DNA from: Nipponacmea schrenckii
Lineage: Eukaryota; Mollusca; Gastropoda; Lottiidae
Assembly (NCBI GenBank): GCA_030562195.1
Contig: JAUJPP010000011.1
Span: 2,790,001-2,854,000, forward strand
DNA: 64,000 nt
Direction of reading: 5' to 3'
Shown here: one piece after another, positions 45,401 through 57,410 of the stretch
How positions within the stretch are numbered: position 1 is the stretch's first letter
Layout: each line of letters begins with the position of its first letter
Position numbers and translations under genes: made by a program
Notes under the pieces: model-generated
What the model saw: the letters and a program-made list of their open reading frames with translations, nothing else
What the model was told of the DNA's origin: nothing
Databases searched by the model: none

Positions 45401-46948
45401 ATATCCTCAGAGTAAGTATCATATAGTTTCTTATTACTACCCATATCCTCAGAGTAAGTATCATATAGTTTCTTATTACTATCCATATCCTCAGAGTAAG
45501 TATCATATAGTTTCTTATTACTACCCATATCCTCAGAGTAAGTATCATATAGTTTCTTATTACTACCATATCCTCAGAGTAAGTATATATAGTTTCTTAT
45601 TACTACCCATATCCTCAGAGTAAGTATTATACAGTTTCTTATTACTACCCATATCCTCAGAGTAAGTATTATATAGTTTCTTATTACTACCCATATCCTC
45701 AGAGTAAGTATCATATAGTTTCTTATTACTATCCATATCCTCAGAGTAAGTATCATATAGTTTCTTATTACTATCCATATCCTCAGAGTAAGTATTATAT
45801 AGTTTCTTATTACTATCCATATCCTCAGAGTAAGTATCATATAGTTTCTTATTACTATCCATATCCTCAGATTACGTATCATATAGTTTATACAATGTAT
45901 GATACAAGGCAGCAAACATCGGTCTGAATAATAGATAGTCATCTTGAATGATCCAGAATGGCTATCGGACTTATTCATCTTTATCTTACATTTTTTAAAA
46001 CCCTTTTCAACGCCAGTGTAATTAAAATTAAACCAAACTTTCGTTCTTTTTTGTTTGTTTTTTAATAAGCTTTCTTTTAAATGAGGCCTAAGTCAGGGCT
46101 TAAAAACGGGCTTCTTGAGCATCCGTCATAATTATCTTTTGACCTTACGTAATGACCTCTAGATTTTGTGAGAGAATAAAGAAATTTGATTGGCTAAAGT
46201 AGTGGCTATAATAAAAATAAAACTTCTTAAAAAACATAACAAAAGTTTGGTGTACGCATTCGCCCTTTCAATACATGTTACCGTTTTTTTTGATTGATTT
46301 TCAAACTAGATAGAGACATATTTTTGATCAGCAGTAGTTGGTTCTTTGGAATGTTGAATAAATGGATTTTCAAGCGGCTGATAATAAAGGACTGGTATTC
46401 CAAGTGTAAAGGATGGTGCTGTGGCACTTTTATACATTTCATTTCATTTCTAAGTGTAAAGGAAGAGCAATATTCTTTACTAAATATTAAATATATACAA
46501 TTTATTTCCAGATGTCCAGGATCTTCCACCTACCAGAACACTGATGCTGTTACCAAAACGATCCCTGTCTCTGCTACGTGGAGTGGAACTCAGAAACGAT
46601 CATTTGATCATCCAAACCCGAGGCCGGTACCTGATTTACAGTCAGATCTATTTTAAAGTCATTCAGGGGACAAATTGGCCTTTTGGGCTGAACGTACTGT
46701 GTCATATAGTAGAAAGATTCAACAAACAAATACCAAACGACGGAATAGAGAAACTCCTACAGAATTTGTACACCCTACCCATGAGAGATCAATCCGGAAA
46801 CACCATTTTTGATTTCCACACTAGTTATATTTCTGGTGTGTTTGAGTTGGAAGTCAATGATGAGGTATATGTCAGAGCCTCGTTGGAAGATGAAATATCG
46901 AGGTACCCCACCATGAACTATATTGGCATGATTAAAATGAAGAGGTAA
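42461..46948 (+). CDS. TNF superfamily ligand (type II membrane protein), three coding exons
   Basis: Exons 42461-42790, 43234-43282 and 46512-46948 join in frame (GT-AG introns of 443 and 3229 bases) into 271 residues. Residues 1-41 are cytoplasmic. A basic KRANR precedes a membrane segment at about 42-64 (CLVGVLAVLVVLLCSVTLG), giving a type II orientation. A stalk with several cysteines follows. The last 145 residues hold a TNF homology domain: GVELRNDHLIIQTRGRYLIY and SQIYF, then SGVFELEVNDEVYV and, at the end, YIGMIKM, equivalent to the usual SFFGLVKL. The first beta strand, which usually has a conserved Trp, is not obvious, so a short exon could be missing. TNF ligands form trimers that signal through TNF receptors in immunity and cell death. 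No furin site is evident. Member identity cannot be given. Confidence 0.75.
43378..43467. repeat. 23-bp tandem repeat in TNF-like intron 2
   Basis: About four copies of AAATGAACTAGCAAAATAGA plus TGG, the third and fourth diverged. Confidence 0.85.
44352..45891. repeat. 42-bp minisatellite, about 37 copies, in TNF-like intron 2
   Basis: The unit is CCATATCCTCAGAGTAAGTA followed by TCATATAGTTTCTTATTACT and two more bases. Units vary at a few sites (TCAT/TTAT, TACC/TATC). Because 42 is a multiple of three the minus strand is open for hundreds of bases (MGSNKKLYDTYSED repeated), which is a by-product and not a gene. On the plus strand, the direction of the TNF-like gene, nearly every unit holds AGAGTAAGTA, close to a consensus 5' splice site. 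Confidence 0.95.
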
Positions 46949-49900
46949 AGGGAGAGTAGGGAGGGGGGTCCATTATTTCAGTTGTATCTGGGTGACCCAA
47001 CCGTTACTTAACACCGGCTATCGAAGGGATTCGTTGGTTAACAAAATCATGTTTCCACTTTGAGCCCCAGTCACACCTCAGGTACTCTCGGACGCTATCC
47101 GGGGTAAAAGGTGGTGGTCGAGGTTTGACCTTGTACCGGTAAATGTGACTGCAAGACTATTTGTGAAATTTTACCCTAAAATCCAGGGTTGGCCGTGGTA
47201 TTATGTACCGGTGAATTATATATTCACACAATTAAAAAAAACTACTGTCGATCTTCACGGTAGAGGATTCCATAGTTTACTTTGTACACTTTGTGAGATC
47301 TAAAATGAATTCTGAATTTTGCAACCTTATCATAATCAATTAACTATGTCTATTTGGCTTTACATTATTGCAAGTTCTGCATTCTTGAACGTTTAACGTT
47401 TAAGATGTAGTTTACATAATTTGGAATTTTACGGAATTGCAACAACGAATCCCTTCCAAGTATATCTTTAAAATGCTTGAAATGACATCACCATATATAT
47501 AACAGGGGCGCATTGAGCCAAATGTTGCTTAAAATGGGGTGGTATATAATGAAAAAAGAAAAAAAAAGGAAGAAAAAGAAAAAGTTTTGACATATGTCTA
47601 TTTGTACATAATTCTAAAAGTATAAAATATTTACTGTATATTTAATGTTTTCTCGTTGCCTGGAAATAGGATGGTGGGGGGGGGGGAGTGCTGGGTTAAT
47701 GAAATCTACTAAGTAGTAATATAAAAAATTTTGTTTTAAACTATAATATATTATATTAAAAAGTCTCTAGGTTACTAAATAGTAATAATAATCTCCAATC
47801 TCATTTATTCTAATCTTTGAATAGCACGATTATTATATTGTTTTCATACATCATCTGCTCTAAAGGACGACATCTGGTTTGAGATTCGTTAGTGAAATAG
47901 GATGCTCCAAATGGAGAATTTGACAAGCGTGAATTTTTCTTTTTAAATTTGTTCCTTATATATTTTATGCTTTCTAATAAATATTTACTATACAACTATT
48001 GTTTGGTTTTCATATAGCAACTTCTATGTAGACGGCAGCTTGGTTGATACACGAAAATTTTTACAAATGACAGTTACATAATTCATAGGGTTAAAACGCT
48101 TTGACGATCAGCTGGAAAAATTGCCACAGGCTCTGCAGGTTATAGTTCTTCCTTTAAATTAAACTTTAAATCATTCTATTTATCCTTAGTAGGAGCACTT
48201 TCTGTATTCGGAATCTGTCAGCCTATGTCCATATTATCGGAACAACCTTTGCCTTCATGACCCTCTTTCCCACTCTTGGCTTATAACTGCTTACCTTTAC
48301 AATTGCGGTAACGGTGCACGTGTATGGTTGAATTTGGACGTTGAGATATCAAACAGGAACTTCAGGATAGTTAAAGTATGAAGGTTTTACTTGGAATGAG
48401 CACACCATACGTTCGACCTTGGTAACGGCAATAGTGGCTAATCCTTTCTGTATCTCTTCGAGAGTGCAGCCATCCTAATCAGTATGTCTGAAAACTCCAT
48501 TTGAGCAATTTAACGTGATGTAACAATTATGGCCATAATAGCTAATGATATGGATTTCAAAAGTAATTTCGAATGAATTCAACGATTACTAGAGAGCCAT
48601 AACTTTTTTTTAGTTTTTTTTTTTTTGATTGTCTTGGGTTCGTTCACTGGCCAAGCCAGACAAACCTGGAGATATAGCAAAGGGGCATAGTTAAGACAAG
48701 GGTTTCTTCTGGCTTAAACTTTTTTACAATAAAAAAAACCCGACCAACTATCATGCTTGGTCGACACTTCAATAGACTCGAGTTAGTCTCCAGTAACAGG
48801 TATTATGTTTTATCTATTAATATAAGAATTGAGGTTTCATGCCCCAAAACTACAATAGACCACAACGTCCCAGCTGACTGGTATAGACTTAATAGAAATT
48901 ATGTTTATGTTTATATCTGTATCAACATAATGGAAATATAATCCCCACCCCTTTACCATAATAACGGTTGTTTCCAAATTCCTGCGAATGTGCGGATTCC
49001 CAATTTTAACATTACCATGCATTCTGGACTCATTGTCTTCAATAATTCTGCTTTCAATGAACTTTCAGACGGTCGACAGTTGGATATAAATAGGGTGACC
49101 TACTTATTGTTGATTGACCTTCCTGTTTTTATTATCAGTTCATTTGTACTGTTAAATGTTATGTATTTATGCGCCAATCAGTTTTAAGTTATTGTTATAT
49201 AAATAAATATTTAACCATATACTTCAGTTGATTTCATTATAAGTAATGACCTGTACATTTTTTTCAGTTTATAGATGTATAAAAAAGAACAACCTGTGTA
49301 CACGTATATTTAAACCGCTATGGGAATTTATACAGTATACGCATTTTTTCTGTTTCTATATTCATAAACTGAAAAAGCACGTGGTGACATCATTTCATGC
49401 GATAGTTTTCGTGGAATCGGAATGATAATTGAAATGTCCCCTTTATACATCGAAAACATCTTTACAGTTCCTTTAATAATATCTATGAGTCATCTATGAT
49501 TGCAACCATGCTGGTGTTATTGAATGTCTGAAAGAAAATGAAAATGGTGCATAGAGAATCAATGTAATGTTCTTGATACACAAGGCCTATCTGGGAACCG
49601 ATAAGATCGATTTGCACCCTTTCCTGTTTTCATTCCAATGTATGTGGTTCCTGTAATTCCACTAAAACTAACACGTTAATGATGTCACTATAATAATCTG
49701 CTTAGCTTAGATTGTAAATATTAATAGTATTACAGTGTAGCCATAATACGTGTCAGCTTGAGTAACATTGCAAAGGCCACAGACATTTTAAGGAACGAAA
49801 ACGGGAATAAAGCAAATTGTACGCCCTATTGCACATAATAAGTTGAGAAAAAACCTCTTTATAACCCGTTTGGCTTTAGACCGATCTACTGGTTTAAAGC

Positions 49901-49980
49901 CTATTATATTAAGTCTACTTTAATGTGTTCTGCTAATTTAATATAAAAAATTCCATAGACAAAATCCATATAATTGTCAA
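46949..49980. other. No gene seen downstream of the TNF-like gene
   Basis: AT-rich sequence with poly-A and poly-G runs (47560-47580, 47671-47687). An exon-like piece after TTTTCATATAG at 48017 reads NFYVDGSLVDTRKFLQMTVT and then stops; it is too short to assign. Confidence 0.4.
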
Positions 49981-49981
49981 C

Positions 49982-50073
49982 TTTGGCTAGTACTGATGGA
50001 TTGCTTTGGCTAGTACTGATGGATTGCTTTGGCTAGTACTGATGGATTGCTTTGGCTAGTACTGATGGATTGG
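49982..50073. repeat. 23-bp tandem repeat, four copies
   Basis: TTGGCTAGTACTGATGGATT plus GCT, repeated four times with almost no change. It stands at the left edge of the R1 repeat array. Confidence 0.95.
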
Positions 50074-50159
50074 TTTAGCAGACGACAATTTAAATTTCGT
50101 TAGGGTAAAGGTTTTTGGTGTTTTATGTTTGTTTACGAAATGTCAATTCTTTTTTTTTT

Positions 50160-51612
50160 TTTTTTCGAATGCCTAAAAAGTCGGTCAGTGGCTCTAGTTG
50201 TCGCAATTTTTGATCGATTTTTCCGGTTTGCATTTTTGAAAACTTGAAACAATTTCAAGATAGCAGTTAAAAAATTTCGAAATTCGAAAATTCATAGCAC
50301 ACATTTTTTTGTTGTCGTTTTTTGCACATTTTTGCAACTTTGCTATTTTAACACCGATTTATCTGAAAATTTGGGTGCCTTCAAGTGTCTGGAATATGAA
50401 AACATTGGCAGAGTCAATTTTTACTTCATTTTCGGTTTCAACGTAAAAAGGTTTAAACTTCCGGTTGACCTACTTGTGCTGTAATTGATGTATCGCAACA
50501 AAATTTATGTCGATCCTAATTAATCCGGACTGGAAGTGAAACATTGTCCGTCATCTTGGAATGTCACTTTTTTGTAAAACTCAAAATCGGGCCTCAGGGT
50601 TAAGAGCGATTTGCGTGATATTTGCATTTTTGGAAAGTTCATTCGATTGCAAAAAACTTATGGACAACCGATTTTTGAATTTCGATTTGGCTTTTTTGCA
50701 ACTTCCGGTAGAATTTTTTCAATTTTTAAAAGCTAATTTCTCGCGACCTTGACCTTTGATGTCATTGACCTTGGCTATCAGTTGATACTTTGACCTCCGA
50801 CTGCCATTTCCGGTTTTATAGCTGCCCGAAAAAGCGAAATTCATAACTTTGGACTGCTCTAGAGCGTGATCTAATTAATTTAAAGTGTTAACCAACGATA
50901 TAAAAGAAAAGTTTTTAAAATTAAAATTGAATTTTTTGATTTTTGAAAATAAAAGTTTGCAGTATTTTCGCTTTTATAGAATGTATGTATGTATAGCTCT
51001 TGATCTATTAGATGTACAAGCTTCAAATGATGATTCGGCCTATTTTGTTGCAATTTGTGACATTAGCAAAATATAGGTCACTGAATTTGGCTATCACTTG
51101 ACAATTTCACATTTGACGTCCGGCGTCTACTTCCGGTTTTATAGCCTGCCCGAAAACAGCAAGATCCGCAACTTTGGACTACTCTAGAGCGTGACCTAAT
51201 TAATTTAGAGCGTTATTTTTTTCAGATTCTTAAGGCGCTTTTTGTCCTCTTTCCAACGATATAAAACAAAAGATTTTAAAATGAAAATTTAATTTTTGCA
51301 CTTTTCAAATTAAAGTACATTGTTCTTTTTTTAAATGTATGTGCGTATATCTCGTGATCTATAAGATGTATAAGCTTAAAATTTGTACCGTGAATTGATA
51401 TTTTTGATTTGATTCAATTTACGCCAAAAAAAATGAGATGGTCGTGGCACATCCGGCTAAACTTCTAATTTACCATTTATATCGTTCAGCGAATTACGTC
51501 AATGGGAAATAATGTTTTACAAAAAGTACTTTGCACACAGATACCTCGTTGGTTTGGCCATATTCTCCCAGAAAATCAGATGTTTCGGCCTGTCTGTTGC
51601 AATTTTGGCTCT
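50160..51612 (+). mobile_element. R1 repeats (Helitron-like), plus-strand copies 1-2
   Basis: Two diverged copies share CTTCCGGTTTTATAGC, CTCTAGAGCGTGA, TAATTAATTTAGAG, CCAACGATATAAAA and TATATCTCGTGATCTA. The second ends TTGGCTCTAG and T near 51605, a degraded form of the hairpin-CTAG end. No protein-coding content. Confidence 0.6.
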
Positions 51613-51699
51613 AGTTATGTATTTGTTTCAATACAACTTGTCTTGATTTCTCTCACATATTTCCTCGTATACTGGACCCTGAAACGGTTGTAAGTGGGA

Positions 51700-52205
51700 T
51701 CGAGCCTTGAAATGAAATGAAATGTATTAAAGTGCATCAGCACCAAAACGGGCTATATAACACTTGAAAACGATTTAAAATAAAAACAAAAATTAAAACT
51801 AGAAAATCAATACAGTAAAATAAAAATTATCACAGAAACCCCAAAAAGGGCAACAAAACAATGCTAAAAACAACATCACAGAATGGTTGTAACCCAAAAT
51901 GGGCTAAAAACAAAATAGCAAAAACAAAACTATAACACAGAATATATTTTAAAATTTAAAATACAGATTAGTCTGCTTTAAAAAACGCGACAACCTCCTC
52001 ATAAAGAGAAGGTTACGCAAACAGATGGAACAAGGATCTGGCACGGTAGTGCTGAGATCTTATAGGTTTGAGATGCGTGCACTCAATCAGAATGTGTTTC
52101 ACTGTCAGGCGAACCTGGCAGTGCTCACAGACTGGTTGAGGCTTTCGCTTGAGCAAATAACAGTTGGTAAGGTGAGTATGTCCAAGACGAATTGTATATT
52201 GAGAT
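51700..52205 (-). pseudogene. LINE C-terminal zinc motif and 3' tail (I/Ingi-like)
   Basis: The minus strand reads LTNCYLLKRKPQPVCEHC, then LTVKHILIECTHLKPIR and a stop near 52012. The C-x2-C...H...C pattern with LTVKHIL is typical of the end of LINEs that carry RNase H (I, Ingi, R1-type). The 3' tail ends in (CATTT)n-like repeats near 51710. Upstream parts are missing. Confidence 0.7.
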
Positions 52206-53480
52206 ATTATGTATTTTCGATTTTATTACGTATTTCGACTTTGGCGAAAACGTATTGTAATCGTTCGGATTATTTTATTTTTTTTTTTTTTTTTGTAATT
52301 CTTGGATGAGTTTGCAGACAAACTGGTAAAAGGTGCAGAAATTCTAAATCTACAGTTGATCTTAGAATGATTTCTATTATCAAATAAAACAAAACCGGAA
52401 GTTCTATCTCTGACAGGAAGTGAGAACCGGAAGTTCAGGTTTTTTTGCTTTAGCAAGTTTATTTTCAGTTCGATTTTGACCGGATTTTCAGATTTGAAAA
52501 CTTCAATGTATTTGTCAACTAACAATTATAGGTTTTATGCAATTAGGTTAAATATTTTACCCACGATTTGCAATTCAATATTCAAGGGTCATCGGCAAAA
52601 ATTTCAGACCGTGATTTCTCCTTTAATATAAATGGTAAAATTTTGAAACTTTACCAGTTGATAGGCGATATGTTTATAATTTTTGAAAAAATGTGAAAAA
52701 AAAAATTCCACTTCCGGTTTAGCCTCAAATGACGTAATTACGTAACTTCCGGTCTATAACTGCTAGGTGAAAAGTGAAAAATGTTTTATAAATAACTTGT
52801 CAATAGTAATTGATTTGACCTAAATAATTAGGTCAAGCTGCCATATCGGCCGCCATTTTGAATTTTCGTTACAATTCTTAAATCCGAAATTCAGACACTA
52901 CTGATAGACCGATTTTGATCAAATTTAGCACATAGATACAATGGATCATTATCTACCTTTTCTTGGAGACCGATTTTCAAATTTCGTATTTTCTTTCGAA
53001 TTATTTAAATTTCGATTTTTTCAAAATTAGGTCACTTTAACGGGTACGGAAGGTGTGACCCACTTAATCTATGACCTTGAAAATTAGGTCAAATAATATT
53101 CAATATATTGTCTACGAGTAGATATTTTTTAATTTGGCTTACTTAAAAAATTCATAGAGATAAGTGTACTTAAATACAGCAAAAATTGATAATTTTCATA
53201 TTTTCGCCATCATTAACCGTTACGGAAGGTGTGACCTAATTATTTTATGACTTTGAAAACTAGGTCAAATGATATTCAATATATTGTCTAGATGTAGGTA
53301 ATTGCAAATTTAGCCTACATAATATTTTAAGGCTCTCGAAATACGTTCATAATTGTAAGCAATTCTAGTTTTTTTTTTTTTTTTTTTCGATTTTTCCACA
53401 CCTTCCTGCTCTTAAACTACAGTAGTTGCAGCAACCATTCAAATTTCCTAGACCTTCTGTAGTGGCAAAAAAGTTAATGA
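52206..53480. repeat. Diverged repeat stretch with tandem similarity
   Basis: ACGGAAGGTGTGACC followed by TAGGTCAAAT and ATTCAATATATTGTCTA occurs at about 53045-53115 and again at 53222-53295. Phrases such as ACTTCCGGT and AATTAGGTCA link it to R1. No gene seen. Confidence 0.5.
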
Positions 53481-55371
53481 ATATAAATTGGAACATTTTT
53501 GCAAAACCAGAAGTGCAACAGTGCAACATTTGCTAAAAATAGTTTTTCGGCTCTAGAAGGCGCAATTTTGGCCCGATTTTCATCGGGTTTTCATTTTCAG
53601 AATCTACATACAATATCCAATAGGATAGCAGTTAAAAAATCCGAATTTCGAAAATTCGTAGCAGACAATCTTTTGCCGTATTTTCGAATTTTTTTACCAT
53701 TTTTTAAATTTCTGTCCGATTAAGTTCCAATTTTAGGTGCTAAGAGAGACTATAAATCTAAACAAAATGACATTGTCAAATATTTTGCGTCACTTCCGGT
53801 TTAAGCTCAAAAAGGGTTCAAAGTTGAAATCTCAGATTTTCGGTCTACTTCCGGTCTAATTGTCACGGGTCATTGAAACTTGTGTTGAACAATATCTTTT
53901 TAAAAAAACTGGCCGATTTAAAAAAAAAATCCAGACCGGAAGTAAAACTTTGGCCGCCATCTTGAAATGTCACTTTTTTGTAAAACTCAAAATGGGGCCT
54001 CTGCGGTAAGAGCCATTTGTGTGATGTTTATATTTCTGGAAAGCTTAGTCGATTGCGATCAAATTGTTGGAAATCGATTTTTGAATTTTGCTTTTGCTTT
54101 TTTGCAACATCCGGTTGAATTTTTTCGAAGTTTGGGGGCTTATTTCTCGTGACCTTGACCTTTTAAGGTCACTGACCTTGGCTATCAGTTGATACTTTGA
54201 ACTTTGACCTCTGACGTCTACTTCCGATTTTATAGCTGCCCGAAAACAGCAAAATTCGCAACTTTGGGCTGCTCTAGAGCGTGACCTAATTAATTTAGAG
54301 TGTTAATTTTTTCAGATTCTTAGATTGTTTTTTGTCCTCTTCCCAACGATATATAACAAAAGTTTGTAAAATGAAAATTGAAGTTTTTGATTTTTGCAAA
54401 GAAAAGTACATTTTGCCGTATTTTCGCTTGCTTGAAATGTATGTGTGTATATCTCGTGATCTATTAGCTGTACAAGCTTCAAATTTTTACTGTGAATATA
54501 CATTTTGAATATGATAAGATTCCCCTCTAAAAAAACGAGATGGGCGTGGCACATCCGGGTGAACTTCAAATTTACCATTTATATCGGTCAGCGAATTACG
54601 GCTGCAGTAAATAACGTTTTTCAAAAAAGTACCTTGCATACATATATCTCATTACTTTGGCCAGTTTATCCCAAAAAATCAAATGTTTCTGCCTGTTTGT
54701 TGCAATTTTGCGACATTTGCAAAAAATCATTTTTTTTTTTAGTTTGGGGGCTTATTTCTAGTGACTTTGACCTTTGGTGACCTTGACCTTTACAAGGTCA
54801 TTGGTCACTGACTTTAGCTATCAGTTGACAATTTGGCAATTCTGGCGTCTATTTCCGGTTTTATAGCTGCTCGAAAGCAGCAAAATTTGCAACTTTGGAC
54901 TACTCTAGACCGTGACCTTATTAATTTAGAGGGTTATTTTTTTCAGATTCCGAAATCGCCTTTTGTCCTCTTTCCAGCGATGCACAACAAAAGTTTTTAA
55001 AATGAAAATTTAATTTTTGGACTTTTAAAATTAAAGTACATTTTGCTTTTTTGAAACGTATTTGTGTATATCTCGTGATCTATTAGATGTACAAGCTTCA
55101 AATTTGTACCATTAATATATATTTTGTATGAGATTAGATTTACGCAAAAGTAAATTAGATGGGCGTGGCACATACGGGTAAACTTCCAATTTACCAGTTA
55201 TATCGGTCAGCGCTTTACATCTGTAGGAAATAACATTTTTCCAAAAAATTCTTTGCACACAGATACCTCGTTGCTTTGGCCAGTTTCTCCCAGAAAATCA
55301 GATGTTTCGGCCTGTTTGTTGCAATTTTGCAACGTTAGCAAAGTCCCACTCTGTGCCACGTGTGGCTCTAG
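53481..55371 (+). mobile_element. R1 repeats (Helitron-like), plus-strand copies 3-4 with intact 3' end
   Basis: Two further copies, the last ending at 55355-55371 with GCCACGTGTGGC, T, CTAG and then T. The hairpin stem is conserved against the minus-strand end at 36521 (GCCAGAAGTGGC) while its loop differs. Interior: AGATGGGCGTGGCACAT, TTATATCGGTCAGCG, AGATGTTTCGGCCTGTTTGT. Non-coding and presumably non-autonomous. Confidence 0.65.
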
Positions 55372-55381
55372 TTTTTTTTTT

Positions 55382-56450
55382 CCAATGTATTGCCCCATGG
55401 GCTGAATGTGAGACAGGACCATGTCCTTGTGTATTGGGCCTAATTCTGACCCATGTAAAATAAAGAGTTTATTATTATTATTAGTATTATACAAAACAAC
55501 TTCATTTCTCCTGTTGGCACAATAGGAGGATGGCCAGTCCCCCAAGACAGGTTTGATAGCATGAAGTTTGTTTGTATCTGCAGCATCCCATTTTTGCTGC
55601 CATCGTTGCAAAATAAAGTCCTTATCACCGACTGTGTAAGGCAAGGAATAGGGGGAGACAGCCTTAGCCGCCGCATCTGCCTTGTCATTTCCCCGTATGT
55701 CCATGTGACTGGGGAGCCAACAAAGAACAATGTCCTTTTTTGGCCCAGAGAGCTTGTAAATATCTCCGATTATTGGGTGCACAAGCTGGATGTTATGAAT
55801 AGCTTGTAATGCGGACAGAGAATCAGAATAGATAATACATTTTTTAATGATGATGAGGAGGACTGAAAGAACTCGAGTGCCTGTAAAATTGCAACGAGTT
55901 CTGCAGTAAAAATAGAGGCTGCTGGAGGAAGGGATACAGATAGGACTTCGGATGGTGTCACTGTTGCAGCTGCCACCTTATCACCATCCTTGGACCCATC
56001 TGTATAGAAAGGAGCATAATCCCCATATTTAGTCCTTAATTCAAAAAATTTCGACTTTAAGACAATCGAGCTTGTCTGTGACTTCTTATTGCTTGATCTA
56101 TCTGAAATGGAGCAATTGACTAAGGTGGAATTGTGGTCATTATGAAGTTCGCCATACTGTCGTGGCTGATACCAGCCGCTGACAAAAGTGGTTGAATGCG
56201 GACTCCAATTGAAGAAATCGCACGAGGCCTCATACAAATTCTAAAAATAAGTACTAAATACGGGACGGTGAGCCGGATGTTATGGCAAGATGCTATTTTT
56301 ATAGCGTACTGCAGTGAAAGTCTGTCACGTCTGTCGTACAATGAGGAAAAACGTTGTACAGGAGCAGCTCCATGGACAATTTAGCGCTACCCCCTTCCTT
56401 GCATTTAGAAGCTCTTGCTTGGTTTTCAATTATATCCCTTAAGTGGCGTT
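55382..56450 (-). pseudogene. LINE fragment with RNase H domain
   Basis: Reading right to left, RLSLQYAIKIASC and GVRIQPLL belong to the region after a reverse transcriptase. Then RNase H follows: FYTDGSKDGDKVAAATV (first Asp), IFTAELVAILQALEFF (Glu), IIYSDSLSALQAIHN (second Asp, in a shifted frame near 55840) and VLCWLPSHMDIRGNDKADAA (His and last Asp). All four catalytic positions are visible. It ends in a short (ATT)n tail near 55470 and a poly-A-like end at 55382. I-group LINEs carry such a domain. Confidence 0.75.
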
Positions 56451-56465
56451 ATTAACATTCGTTGA

Positions 56466-56723
56466 TTTAAACAATATTTATTAATACAAATAAAACATTT
56501 TACAAAACAAATTAATACAGGATACAAAGACAAGCCAATAAAGGCTTATATAAGTTTGCTTCCTTGTGGGGTGGAGCATTGTTTAGAAAGATGTACAAAA
56601 TAAGATATATACAATAATAAGTGAGGATATAAAACAATCAATAAATAAATCAAAGTGAAATAAATTAATTAATAAAAAGAAATAAATATGAAAAATATGT
56701 ATACTAGTAAATAAATCCGAGAA

Positions 56724-56789
<66 letters not shown>

Positions 56790-56901
56790 GTTAATAAATA
56801 AATAGATAGATAAAAAAGAAAAATAAATAAATAAATAAAAAGACCAGTCTCGAAATTAGGTCTCATAGATCGAAGCGTTTCGAGGCCTTGATGAATTGGT
56901 G
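56466..56901 (-). pseudogene. LINE family L, copy 3 (3' end, cut by gap)
   Basis: TTTAAACAATATTTATT at 56466 and CAAGCCAATAAAGGCTTATA (56533-56552) match the 3' end of copy 1. 56862-56901 matches the end of its ORF2. A long (AAT)n tract (56725-56785) has expanded inside. The rest lies in the gap. Confidence 0.75.
56725..56785. repeat. (AAT)n microsatellite
   Basis: About 20 AAT units within the LINE copy 3 tail. Confidence 0.95.
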
Positions 56902-57401
56902 NNNNNNNNNNNNNNNNNNNNNNNNNNNNNNNNNNNNNNNNNNNNNNNNNNNNNNNNNNNNNNNNNNNNNNNNNNNNNNNNNNNNNNNNNNNNNNNNNNN
57001 NNNNNNNNNNNNNNNNNNNNNNNNNNNNNNNNNNNNNNNNNNNNNNNNNNNNNNNNNNNNNNNNNNNNNNNNNNNNNNNNNNNNNNNNNNNNNNNNNNNN
57101 NNNNNNNNNNNNNNNNNNNNNNNNNNNNNNNNNNNNNNNNNNNNNNNNNNNNNNNNNNNNNNNNNNNNNNNNNNNNNNNNNNNNNNNNNNNNNNNNNNNN
57201 NNNNNNNNNNNNNNNNNNNNNNNNNNNNNNNNNNNNNNNNNNNNNNNNNNNNNNNNNNNNNNNNNNNNNNNNNNNNNNNNNNNNNNNNNNNNNNNNNNNN
57301 NNNNNNNNNNNNNNNNNNNNNNNNNNNNNNNNNNNNNNNNNNNNNNNNNNNNNNNNNNNNNNNNNNNNNNNNNNNNNNNNNNNNNNNNNNNNNNNNNNNN
57401 N
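56902..57401. other. Assembly gap, 500 N
   Basis: Exactly 500 unknown bases, a conventional gap size. It hides the start of the right inverted arm and part of a LINE, so continuity across it is not proven. Confidence 0.99.
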
Positions 57402-57410
57402 GCTGACTTG

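Noticed and set aside
44352..45891. Regular repeats resembling a CRISPR array
   Set aside because: Units are head to tail without unique spacers, and the genome is eukaryotic. It is a minisatellite.
44561..45978. Long minus-strand open frames made of repeated MGSNKKLYDTYSED or RIWVVIRNYMILTL
   Set aside because: They follow from a 42-bp unit (a multiple of three) lacking stops in two frames. They lie antisense inside a TNF-like intron with no start or splice context.
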